Assembly: GCF_036985505.1 (NCBI RefSeq)
Contig: NZ_BTGQ01000001.1
Coordinates: 124,001 to 188,000, forward strand
Length of the DNA: 64,000 bases
From: Croceitalea sp947503285
GTDB taxonomy: Bacteria > Bacteroidota > Bacteroidia > Flavobacteriales > Flavobacteriaceae
Direction of reading: 5' to 3'
Part shown: positions 1 to 6,855 of the stretch, piece by piece
Layout: each line of letters begins with the position of its first letter
How positions within the stretch are numbered: the stretch's first letter is position 1
Notes under the pieces: model-generated
What the model was told of the DNA's origin: nothing
Database searches by the model: none
What the model saw: the letters and a program-made list of their open reading frames with translations, nothing else
Translations under genes and position numbers: made by a program

Positions 1-1743
1 GCATTGCAAACCTTGCCGGGTACCAGCACCATCAATGAAGATGGTCGTTTGTTCGTTAGGGGTGGGGCGGCAGGTGAAACCCAAGTTTTTATAGACGGTC
101 TTAGGGTTTTTCAACCTTTCAATGCCACGGCGAACAATATTCCGACAAGGGGGCGGTTCTCTCCATTTTTATTTAAGGGTATTACATTTAGTACCGGGGG
201 GTATTCCGCAGAATATGGTCAAGCCTTATCAAGTGTCTTACTGCTCAACACGACCGATGTGCCCGACCAAGAAAAAACCGACTTTAATATCATGTCAGTG
301 GGTACGGGTATTGGCCATACCGAAATTTGGGGAGACCAATCACTGACCTTCAATACACAATATATCAATTTAGCGCCCTATGAAGCCTTAATTCCATCAA
401 CACAGGGCATACGCTGGAACAGCCCTTTTGAATCCATATCGGGGGAGACGGTCTTTAGAAGTAAAGGTGAAAAAAGTATGTTCAAGTTATATACGAATTT
501 TAACCATTCCAATCTTGATATTGACCAAGAGGATATCAATTTTGAAGATTTTGTCCGGTTTCAACTTACAAATAACAATCTCTATTTCAATGCCTCATAC
601 AAACACTTTTTTGAAAACGAATGGACGTTGACCACAGGTTCGAGTATTTCATGGGACTCTAATGACATAACCGTTTTTGATACTGACATTGATGCACGTG
701 AAACCGCTGCACATTTCAAACTGAAGTTTCGAAAAACATTTACCAATCGATTCAATATCAATTTCGGGGCAGAATTATTCGACATTGATTATCAAGAGAC
801 TGTAAATGCCCCAGATGAATCGCAGTTTGAAAGCGGCTTTGACGATAGGTTTTTTGCGGGTTTTGTAGAAAGCGATGTTTTTTTTAGCAATGATTTAGCC
901 ATCAAGGTGGGGGCACGTTTGGAAAATACGACTGTATTGGATGATTTCACATTTTCCCCGAGAATATCATTGGCCTATAAAAGCAGTGAAAAGGGTCAAT
1001 TCTCCCTCGCCTATGGCAATTTTTATCAAAACCCTTTGAACGAGATACTTCGCTTTGAAACCAATTTGATTTCAGAGCGTACGGAACATTACATCTTGAA
1101 CTATCAATACCTGAACAATGGTAAGACCTTTAGGGCTGAAGCGTATTATAAGGATTATGATAATCTTGTAAAATTTGATACCGAACTGCCTGAATTCAGT
1201 TCACAGTTCAATAACGCTGGATTTGGGTACGCAACGGGACTCGATGTTTTTTGGCGTGACAACAAGAGTATCGGCAACCTTGATTATTGGGTCTCGTATT
1301 CCTTTTTGGATACCGAACGTGATTTTAGAAATTTCAGGGAACGGGCAACACCGAATTTCGCACCTTCACATAGCTTTTCACTTGTGACCAAATATTGGGT
1401 CGACAAGCTAAAATCACAGATTGGTTTTTCATATCAGTATGGATCGGGGCGCCCCTTTGATAACCCAAATACTACGGGGTTCTTTGCCGAAAAAACCCCG
1501 GCATTCCATAATTTGAGCTTTAATTGGGCCTATTTGATAGACCAACAGAAAATCCTCTATTTTTCGGTCAATAATGTTCTGGGCTTCAACAATGTCAATG
1601 ATTTTCAATATGCCAATACCCCAAATATGGAAGGCATCTTTGAAAGACGGGCTATTCGGCCAGCTGCTGATAGTTTCTTTTTTGTAGGCTTCTTCTGGAC
1701 TATAAGCACCGACAAGAAAAGCAATCAATTGAATAATCTTTAG
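1..1743 (+). CDS. TonB-dependent receptor, C-terminal part (5' end outside window)
   Basis: Outer-membrane TonB-dependent receptor; substrate unknown. The reading frame is open from the first base, so the signal peptide and the first part of the plug lie upstream. Visible residues begin in the plug domain (RLFVRGG, then QVFIDGLRV and GGYSAEYGQALSSVL, typical plug strands) and continue as about 500 residues of alternating aromatic/polar beta-strand sequence that fit the 22-strand barrel, ending in the aromatic-rich terminal strand FFFVGFFWTI. It is followed after 97 bp by the TPR/kinase operon, whose LytTR-type operator starts 2 bp after this stop codon. The family call is secure; the ligand cannot be read from the sequence. 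Confidence 0.93.
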   Translation, partial: ALQTLPGTSTINEDGRLFVRGGAAGETQVFIDGLRVFQPFNATANNIPTRGRFSPFLFKGITFSTGGYSAEYGQALSSVLLLNTTDVPDQEKTDFNIMSVGTGIGHTEIWGDQSLTFNTQYINLAPYEALIPSTQGIRWNSPFESISGETVFRSKGEKSMFKLYTNFNHSNLDIDQEDINFEDFVRFQLTNNNLYFNASYKHFFENEWTLTTGSSISWDSNDITVFDTDIDARETAAHFKLKFRKTFTNRFNINFGAELFDIDYQETVNAPDESQFESGFDDRFFAGFVESDVFFSNDLAIKVGARLENTTVLDDFTFSPRISLAYKSSEKGQFSLAYGNFYQNPLNEILRFETNLISERTEHYILNYQYLNNGKTFRAEAYYKDYDNLVKFDTELPEFSSQFNNAGFGYATGLDVFWRDNKSIGNLDYWVSYSFLDTERDFRNFRERATPNFAPSHSFSLVTKYWVDKLKSQIGFSYQYGSGRPFDNPNTTGFFAEKTPAFHNLSFNWAYLIDQQKILYFSVNNVLGFNNVNDFQYANTPNMEGIFERRAIRPAADSFFFVGFFWTISTDKKSNQLNNL

Positions 1744-1744
1744 T

Positions 1745-1840
1745 ACGGTTCGTCGCCAAAAAACCACAGTTCGGTAAGTACAATTGGAAAAGGCCATTAA
1801 TCGAAAACATCTTTGTGGTATAATCAAAAAACAGACAGTC
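1745..1840 (+). promoter_or_regulatory. Promoter with LytTR-type operator upstream of the TPR/kinase operon
   Basis: Two direct half-sites, ACGGTTCGT (1745-1753) and ACAGTTCGG (1766-1774), lie 21 bp apart and match the published LytTR consensus [TA][AC][CA]GTTN[AG][TG] at 8/9 and 9/9 positions. Downstream are TTG (1784-1786) and CATCTTTG (1808-1815), which fit the Bacteroidota -33 (TTG) and -7 (TAnnTTTG) elements with a 21-bp spacer. The ATG at 1841 is 66 nt after the operator. The same layout is repeated at 3988-4083. The operator role is inferred, but the geometry and duplication make it strong. Confidence 0.7.
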
Positions 1841-2464
1841 ATGAATAAGACAATCTTCACGGTATTATTTTTATTTGCCCTTATCGCAAATTCGCAAGAC
1901 CAATACAACAAGGGTATGGAAAAAGCGCTACAGCTTTGGTCAAATGGACAAACGCTCGAAGCTTCCAACCTTTTTGAGCGAATCGCAATGGCTGAAGATG
2001 ATAATTGGATTCCTTATTTCTATGTAGCCGTTGTAAATACAACTGCCTCATTCGGTGAAAAGGATGCCGTGAAACTAACCCAACAATTGGAAAGGGCCAA
2101 AGAGTTCTCTGATATTGCCAAAAGGCTTTCCCCGAACAATCCAGAGCTGTTGATACAAGAAGCAATGATAAATACGGCTTGGATTGCTTTTGACGGAGCT
2201 ACCTACGGAATAACACTTTCGCCAAAGAACGCAAAGCTGTACGACCAAGCCCTTAAAATTGCACCTGAAAACCCCAGGGTCGTTCTTTCAAAAGCCGAAT
2301 GGGATATGGGTACGGCACGTTATTTTGGTAAGGATACCACCCCATATTGTAATGATGTGGAGCGTGCCTTGGAACTTTTCACTAATTTTAAGTCTGAAAT
2401 TCCGTTCTATCCAGTCTGGGGTAAAGAAAGGGCAGAAGAGGTACTTAAGGAATGTAAAGGATAA
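1841..2464 (+). CDS. Exported TPR-like protein, first gene of the kinase operon
   Basis: Protein of 207 residues with a signal peptide (MNKTIFTVLFLFALIANSQ) and an all-helical body resembling degenerate tetratricopeptide repeats: A..LW..GQTLEASNLFERIA near residues 25-45, then ERAKEFSDIAKRLSPNNPELLIQEA and YDQALKIAPENPRVVLSKAEW. It is probably periplasmic and involved in protein-protein contacts. I chose the ATG at 1841 over an upstream in-frame start because it begins a proper signal peptide and sits at the same distance from the promoter as the first gene of the 2TM operon. The kinase starts 3 nt after its stop, so the two are probably co-translated and it may act as a sensor partner (inference). 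Confidence 0.8.
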   Translation: MNKTIFTVLFLFALIANSQDQYNKGMEKALQLWSNGQTLEASNLFERIAMAEDDNWIPYFYVAVVNTTASFGEKDAVKLTQQLERAKEFSDIAKRLSPNNPELLIQEAMINTAWIAFDGATYGITLSPKNAKLYDQALKIAPENPRVVLSKAEWDMGTARYFGKDTTPYCNDVERALELFTNFKSEIPFYPVWGKERAEEVLKECKG

Positions 2465-2467
2465 AGA

Positions 2468-3805
2468 ATGAATAGGATTCTGAAAGAGTTTATTAGGGCC
2501 TTCGTTATCGGAACGTTGATTTTTCTAAGTTTCGTAGGGTACTACTATGTCGCGAACCGTCGGGTATTCGATTGGATAATCAATGATTTTTGGAGTGAAT
2601 ATGCCGATAATATGGTTTTTTCCATAGTGCTCTACATGGTGAATGCCTTATGGTTCTATTATCTCTTGAACAGGTACAAGGGCTTTATTTATACGCTAAA
2701 AAGAATGGTGCTTGCCGTGTCTGGCAATATCGTTTTGTCATGTATTGGTGTTTTTATAGCCCGATTGATCGTCATCGTAAGTTTACATGGGGTACCTGTA
2801 GAAGAATTTTTAGCCAATGAAAAGCCGAACTCGTATCTACAACCTATCATAATCGCGCTTACGATTTCCTTACTCTTTTATGCTTTTTGGTATTACAAAT
2901 ACCGTCAAGAAAACAAAGTCAAGGAACAAAAAATTATCGCAGGTACGGCTTCAGCGCGTTTTAACGCTTTGAAGAATCAATTAGATCCCCATTTTCTTTT
3001 TAACAGTCTGAATGTCTTGACAAGTTTAATTGAAGAAGACCCGCATCAAGCCCAAAAATTTACTACATCCCTTTCTAAGGTCTATCGTTATGTGCTTGAA
3101 CAGAAAAACAAAGATTTGGTTACCGTTAATGAAGAGCTCAATTTTGCCCGAACTTATGTTCGCCTGTTAAAAATGCGATTTGAAGACAGTATCGTATTTG
3201 AGATACCGGAAGAAGCTACCCAGCCAGACGCAAAAATAGTTCCACTTTCATTACAGTTATTGTTGGAAAATGCTGTAAAGCATAATGTGGTCACCTCTTC
3301 AAGGCCATTGCATATCAAGGTATTTGAAAAGAACGGAAATTTAGTGGTCGAGAATAACCTACAAGAAAAGCAAGTAGTTAAGAAAAGTAGCGGCGTTGGT
3401 CTTCAGAATATACGTGAACGTTACGATATTTTGACCGATAAGCAGGTGCACATTCATAAAACAGGCTCAGACTTTAGTGTGGCCTTACCTATGCTCTCTA
3501 AACAGGTCTCGGTAATGGAAACCCAAGAAGAACATATTGAGGAAAAAAGATACCTTAAGGCAAAAGAACGCGTAGAAGCATTAAAGGGATTCTACGGTAA
3601 TCTAACGGCTTACCTCATAGTCATACCTTGTTTGTGGTGGCTGAATTCAAGGACTACAAGCTTCATTTGGGCAATTTTCCCCACTTTGGGCTGGGGATTC
3701 GGTCTCACCATACATGCTTTGGAGGCATTTGGTTATAATCCTATTTGGGGAAAACGATGGGAAGAAAAGAAGATCCAAGAGTTGATGGATGACGAAGATT
3801 TTTAG
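2468..3805 (+). CDS. LytS-type sensor histidine kinase with C-terminal 2TM domain
   Basis: Membrane histidine kinase of 445 residues. About four transmembrane segments lie at residues 10-28, 46-66, 78-104 and 122-142. A His_kinase domain of the LytS/YehU type follows, with the phospho-acceptor His175 in QLDPHFLFNSLN, an N-box LLLENAVKHN near 268-277, and a glycine box SSGVGLQNIRERYD. After residue 355 comes a complete 2TM domain: helix YLKAKERVEALKGFYGNL, two membrane segments, and the signature GWGFGL..HALEAFGYNP.WGK.WEEKKIQELM. Kinases of this family usually end after the ATPase domain, so the extra domain is a fusion. The partner is presumably the LytTR regulator at 6020. The fused domain most resembles the first stand-alone 2TM protein downstream. 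Confidence 0.92.
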   Translation: MNRILKEFIRAFVIGTLIFLSFVGYYYVANRRVFDWIINDFWSEYADNMVFSIVLYMVNALWFYYLLNRYKGFIYTLKRMVLAVSGNIVLSCIGVFIARLIVIVSLHGVPVEEFLANEKPNSYLQPIIIALTISLLFYAFWYYKYRQENKVKEQKIIAGTASARFNALKNQLDPHFLFNSLNVLTSLIEEDPHQAQKFTTSLSKVYRYVLEQKNKDLVTVNEELNFARTYVRLLKMRFEDSIVFEIPEEATQPDAKIVPLSLQLLLENAVKHNVVTSSRPLHIKVFEKNGNLVVENNLQEKQVVKKSSGVGLQNIRERYDILTDKQVHIHKTGSDFSVALPMLSKQVSVMETQEEHIEEKRYLKAKERVEALKGFYGNLTAYLIVIPCLWWLNSRTTSFIWAIFPTLGWGFGLTIHALEAFGYNPIWGKRWEEKKIQELMDDEDF

Positions 3806-3890
3806 GGCCATTAGCAGCTGTAATTAATGAAGAAGATATGATTGTTCAAAATTGATGTGACTTTTGATATCGACTTTCGAATTTTAGTTT

Positions 3891-3960
3891 CACCCTTCAC
3901 CCTTCACCCTTCACCCTTCACCCTTCACCCTTCACCCTTCACCCTTCACCCTTCACCCTT
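3891..3960. repeat. Tandem heptanucleotide repeat (CACCCTT)x10
   Basis: Ten perfect head-to-tail copies of CACCCTT fill exactly 70 bp, followed by one degenerate copy (CTCCCTT) and a pyrimidine-rich tail. The array lies between the kinase stop and the promoter/operator of the 2TM operon, ending 27 bp before the first half-site at 3988. Perfect copies suggest recent slippage. Such an array can vary in copy number between cells; an effect on transcription of the 2TM genes is possible but unproven. The frame read through it (a PSPFTLH-type repeat peptide) is not a gene. Confidence 0.95.
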
Positions 3961-3987
3961 CTCCCTTCTCCTTTTACCCCATTACCT

Positions 3988-4083
3988 TCAATCCATCCCC
4001 AAAAAACCACAATTCGGTCATCCCTTTTTTTGAAAGGCCTTTCTTTTTAAGAGATTTGAGGGGTAATCAAAAAATAAGGAATT
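3988..4083 (+). promoter_or_regulatory. Second LytTR-type promoter/operator, upstream of the 2TM operon
   Basis: Near-duplicate of the region at 1745-1840. Half-sites TCAATCCAT (3988-3996, 7/9 to the LytTR consensus) and ACAATTCGG (4009-4017, 8/9) are again 21 bp apart. A 20-bp stretch ending in the second half-site (3999-4018) matches 1756-1775 with one mismatch. TTG (4030-4032) and GAGATTTG (4051-4058) correspond to -33 and -7. Both the 33-nt gap from operator to -7 element and the 66-nt gap from operator to ATG are identical to the first copy, and TAATCAAAAAA recurs at the same place in both leaders. This looks like a promoter duplication giving the kinase and 2TM operons the same regulator. 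Confidence 0.68.
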
Positions 4084-4362
4084 ATGGAAAATACGCAGGA
4101 GTACCGTTATAAAAAAGCAAAGGAACAAGTCAACTGTATCAAAGGGTTTTATGGCAGTCTATTGGCCTACTTGATCATCATTCCTTTTTTAGCATATTTG
4201 AACTATAGAACAACGAGTTTTCTTTGGTTTCTTTTTCCAGCGGTAGGTTGGGGATTCGGTTTATTGATAAATGGATTACATGCTTATGGATATAATCCTT
4301 TGTTTGGTAAAGCTTGGGAAGAACGAAAAATCAAGGAATTAATGAAAAGTGATAATTTTTAA
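4084..4362 (+). CDS. 2TM domain protein (paralogue 1)
   Basis: Inner-membrane protein of 92 residues, consisting only of a 2TM domain (Pfam 2TM family): N-terminal amphipathic helix YRYKKAKEQVNCIKGFYGSL, two hydrophobic segments near residues 24-42 and 50-66, and a basic tail YGYNPLFGKAWEERKIKELM. It is the closest of the six stand-alone copies to the domain fused to the kinase, sharing TTSF.W..FP..GWGFGL and GYNP, which suggests they arose from one another by duplication. The conserved HA after GL is replaced by NG. First gene of the 2TM operon, 66 nt downstream of the operator. Molecular function of the family is unknown. Confidence 0.9.
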   Translation: MENTQEYRYKKAKEQVNCIKGFYGSLLAYLIIIPFLAYLNYRTTSFLWFLFPAVGWGFGLLINGLHAYGYNPLFGKAWEERKIKELMKSDNF

Positions 4363-4389
4363 GCATAGAACACATCAAATACCAACATC

Positions 4390-4677
4390 ATGAGAACAAA
4401 TCAATCAGAAGATCAATATATTAGGGCAAAAGAACGCATAACCGAGCTAAGAAAGTTCTATGCAAAAGTTTTAAGAGGCCTTGTTGCGGTATGTATTGTC
4501 GCGGCAATAAATTATTACCTTAACGAATGGGAAGAGCCATGGTTTTTATGGGTGGTTTTCGGAGTAACCGTAGGCATTTTGGTTAGGGCCTTCAGGGTTT
4601 TCAATTTAAACCCCTTTTTCGGTAAAGACTGGGAAGAACGAAAAATCAAGGAACTGGTAAACCGTAATGAATTTTAA
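4390..4677 (+). CDS. 2TM domain protein (paralogue 2)
   Basis: Small membrane protein of 95 residues, 27 nt after the previous gene. It has the family frame: YIRAKERITELRKFYAKV, two membrane segments, and LNPFFGKDWEERKIKELV. It is the most divergent at the second membrane segment, where the usual GWG.GL..HA becomes VTVGILVRAFRVF, so the conserved histidine is lost and arginines appear at the membrane edge. The loop between the two segments (NEWEEPWF) is acidic. Function unknown; a part in an oligomeric membrane complex with the kinase is inference. Confidence 0.88.
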   Translation: MRTNQSEDQYIRAKERITELRKFYAKVLRGLVAVCIVAAINYYLNEWEEPWFLWVVFGVTVGILVRAFRVFNLNPFFGKDWEERKIKELVNRNEF

Positions 4678-4697
4678 TTCACAAAAAATAGCTGGAT

Positions 4698-5003
4698 ATG
4701 GAAGGAAATACTAACAACAATACTAAATATTTAAGGGCTAAGGAGCGGGTAGGGGAACTTAAAAAGTTTTACGGACACTTAACTTCATATACCCTTGTTA
4801 TGATCGGGCTGGCGGCGCTTAACTACTTGGTCGATGGGTGGCGGTACATGTGGTTTCTGTGGGCAGCATTCGGGTGGGGTATAGGTCTTGCCGCACATGC
4901 GATAGGAACGTTTAACCTGAATCCATTTTTTGGAAAAAACTGGGAACAGCGTAAGATTAAGGAAATCATGCAGAAAGAAGACGATCAAAGAAAATGGCAA
5001 TAA
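4698..5003 (+). CDS. 2TM domain protein (paralogue 3)
   Basis: Membrane protein of 101 residues, 20 nt after its neighbour. It shows the canonical order: YLRAKERVGELKKFYGHLTSY, a first membrane segment, a short loop with DGWRYMWF, a second segment with FGWGIGLAAHAIGTF, and NLNPFFGKNWEQRKIKEIM, followed by an extra hydrophilic tail (KEDDQRKWQ). It keeps the GWG.GL..HA signature intact. Its stop codon lies 2 nt before the chosen start of the next paralogue, so translation is probably coupled. Confidence 0.89.
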   Translation: MEGNTNNNTKYLRAKERVGELKKFYGHLTSYTLVMIGLAALNYLVDGWRYMWFLWAAFGWGIGLAAHAIGTFNLNPFFGKNWEQRKIKEIMQKEDDQRKWQ

Positions 5004-5005
5004 TT

Positions 5006-5329
5006 ATGGAAGATTTGAATAGTGATAGGTTAGCAAGAGCCAAGAAGAGGGTAGAAGAAATGAAAGGATTTTATATTCATGCAGCTATTTATACCGTTAT
5101 AAATGCTTTTATTTTGGTTAATATTCTTGTTAGAAGCGGATATGACGGTGAAAGTTTCTGGCAATTTGGACATTTTTTTACCCCTTTCTTTTGGGGAATA
5201 GGACTTCTGTTCCATGCATCGAAGGCCTTTAGGTTTAATCCCTTATTCAATGAGGTCTGGGAGAAAAAGAAAATCCGGAAATATATGGAGGAATATAGAA
5301 AAGAAGCCGAAAAATTTACCAAACGATGA
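5006..5329 (+). CDS. 2TM domain protein (paralogue 4)
   Basis: Membrane protein of 107 residues from the ATG at 5006. An earlier in-frame ATG at 4994 would overlap the previous gene by 10 nt; I prefer 5006 because the resulting N terminus (ME-) matches other members. Order: RAKKRVEEMKGFYIHAAIY, first membrane segment, a longer loop of about 15 residues (SGYDGESFWQFGHF), second segment with WGIGLLFHASKAF, then RFNPLFNEVWEKKKIRKYMEE and a lysine-rich tail. The longer loop separates paralogues 4-6 from 1-3. Its stop overlaps the next start by 4 nt (ATGA). Confidence 0.88.
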   Translation: MEDLNSDRLARAKKRVEEMKGFYIHAAIYTVINAFILVNILVRSGYDGESFWQFGHFFTPFFWGIGLLFHASKAFRFNPLFNEVWEKKKIRKYMEEYRKEAEKFTKR

Positions 5330-5673
5330 AGAAGGGACCGTATGAAACGACCCAATTGGAAAGGGCACAGTCGCGGGTAAGACAATTAAAAGGTTTCTAT
5401 AAGCATGTTACCGTCTATGTTTTGGTGACCATGGCATTATTGTTATTTGCGAAAAAGGTCACTTTTGTACTTTTAAGCAAAGAGGCGCTAGGAAATCCTG
5501 ATTTTTTGGAATGGATCAATTGGAATGTTTACGGTACACCCATTATTTGGGGAATAGCGCTTCTTATACATGCCTGCTATGTTTATGTGCCGAGTCCTTT
5601 CAAGAAATGGGAAAAACGAAAGATCAAGGCCTATATGGATAAAGATCAGGGCGAAACCAATAAATTTGTTTAA
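5326..5673 (+). CDS. 2TM domain protein (paralogue 5)
   Basis: Membrane protein of 115 residues, overlapping the previous gene by ATGA. Begins with LERAQSRVRQLKGFYKHVTVYVLV, has an extended loop (SKEALGNPDFLEWINWNVYG) between the two hydrophobic segments, then WGIALLIHACYVY, and a shortened tail in which the usual NP.FGK.WEERKIKE has become SPFKKWEKRKIKAYM. It retains the HA pair. The extended loop would face the periplasm if the charged tails are cytoplasmic (inference), which would make it a candidate sensing element. Confidence 0.87.
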   Translation: MKKGPYETTQLERAQSRVRQLKGFYKHVTVYVLVTMALLLFAKKVTFVLLSKEALGNPDFLEWINWNVYGTPIIWGIALLIHACYVYVPSPFKKWEKRKIKAYMDKDQGETNKFV

Positions 5674-5680
5674 TCCTATT

Positions 5681-6013
5681 ATGAAAAAAAATGAAACCAA
5701 GTACGAAAGGGCGACCAAAAGGGTAAAGGCACTAAAGGGTTTTTACAACCACCTTAAGATTTTTTTGATTGGTAATGGGGTGTTACTTCTGATTCAAAGC
5801 GGATGGTTGCATACATGGCTTCCTGATGGTTTTCCTACTGAGGACTATTATTTTGATTGGATAGGTCCTAATTTACTGATCTGGTTTCTTATTTTACTGG
5901 TTCACTTCATACTTTTACATCGCAATAAATGGGCCTTTACCAAAAAATGGGAAGAAAGGCAGATCCGAAGGTTGATGGAAAAGGAAAGTAAGCAAACGAA
6001 GCCCTATAAATAG
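5681..6013 (+). CDS. 2TM domain protein (paralogue 6)
   Basis: Membrane protein of 110 residues. I chose the ATG at 5681 (MKKNETKYERATKRVKALKGFYNHLK) because upstream in-frame starts lie inside the previous gene and would give a non-homologous N terminus. It has the longest and most divergent centre (WLPDGFPTEDYYFDWIGPN) and a second segment in which GWG.GL is replaced by WFLILLVHFILL; the tail FTKKWEERQIRRLMEKES still marks the family. It is 7 nt after paralogue 5 and 6 nt before the LytTR regulator, so all belong to one transcription unit. Confidence 0.87.
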   Translation: MKKNETKYERATKRVKALKGFYNHLKIFLIGNGVLLLIQSGWLHTWLPDGFPTEDYYFDWIGPNLLIWFLILLVHFILLHRNKWAFTKKWEERQIRRLMEKESKQTKPYK

Positions 6014-6019
6014 TATGTA

Positions 6020-6775
6020 ATGAATGTAATAATAATAGAAGACGAAAAACCAGCGGCCAGAAGATTGGGTAGGCTGCTCAACGAATTGAATGTAGAGGTA
6101 TCGATAATGCTCCATTCCGTAGAAGAATCCATTGAGTGGTTTCAGAATAATGATCATCCTGATTTGATATTTCTCGATATCCAACTTTCAGACGGTCTTT
6201 CTTTTGAGATTTTTGATGTGATCGAAGTGAAAAGTGCCATCATTTTTACGACCGCTTACGACGAATATGCCCTTCAAGCGTTTAAGTTGAACAGTATCGA
6301 TTATTTGTTAAAACCCATCGATGACGAAGAGCTCGAAAAAGCGGTAAGGCAGTATCAAGATCTACAGCCCCAAAAAGAACGTATTTCAGTGGATTTTGAA
6401 GACATAAAAAAGCTTTTGGTCAATCCGATTGAAAGGGAATATAAAAAGCGATTTACAGCAAAGGTCGGTCAACATATCAAGATAATAAATGCCGATGATG
6501 TTGAGTGTTTTTATAGTGAGAACAAAGGCACTTATGCAGGCACCAATGACGGCAGGAATTATTTGTTGGATACCACCCTTGAAAACCTTGAAGAAGAACT
6601 TTCACCAAAAGTGTTCTTTCGGGTGAGTAGAAAATTCTATGTTAATATCAATCACATAAAAGACATTGTCTCTTACACGAATTCTAGACTTCAAATTAAA
6701 TTGAATACCTTTAAAGAGCAAGAAATAATCGTGAGCAGGGAACGTGTCAAAGATTTCAAGTTGTGGTTAGAGTAA
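6020..6775 (+). CDS. LytTR-family response regulator
   Basis: Two-component response regulator of 251 residues. Receiver domain (1-120) with the acidic pair IIEDEKPA, phospho-acceptor Asp53 in LIFLDIQL, and the conserved Lys in YLLKPID. Linker, then a LytTR DNA-binding domain (about 150-251) with FFRVSRKFYVNINHI and the final SRERVKDFKLWL. It closes the 2TM operon and is the expected partner of the LytS-type kinase encoded at the start of the locus. LytTR proteins bind two 9-bp direct repeats about 21 bp apart, and just such pairs occur before both operons here, so autoregulation is likely (inference). Confidence 0.95.
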   Translation: MNVIIIEDEKPAARRLGRLLNELNVEVSIMLHSVEESIEWFQNNDHPDLIFLDIQLSDGLSFEIFDVIEVKSAIIFTTAYDEYALQAFKLNSIDYLLKPIDDEELEKAVRQYQDLQPQKERISVDFEDIKKLLVNPIEREYKKRFTAKVGQHIKIINADDVECFYSENKGTYAGTNDGRNYLLDTTLENLEEELSPKVFFRVSRKFYVNINHIKDIVSYTNSRLQIKLNTFKEQEIIVSRERVKDFKLWLE

Positions 6776-6855
6776 ATGTATTCAAATAATTGGTTTTCAA
6801 TTTTTTAAATATAACCATAGATTTTTCTTATACTGGCCTTTTCCATCAAATCCAA

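Noticed and set aside
1429..1968. Long minus-strand frame opposite the receptor end and TPR start
   Set aside because: Shadow of two clear genes; no family resemblance and it would overlap the promoter.
3891..3960. CRISPR array
   Set aside because: Units are 7 bp with no spacers and there are no cas genes; it is a simple tandem repeat.
3842..4033. Open frame through the heptamer array encoding PSPFTLH-type repeats
   Set aside because: It is a by-product of the (CACCCTT)10 DNA repeat, has no conserved start or family, and covers a promoter region.
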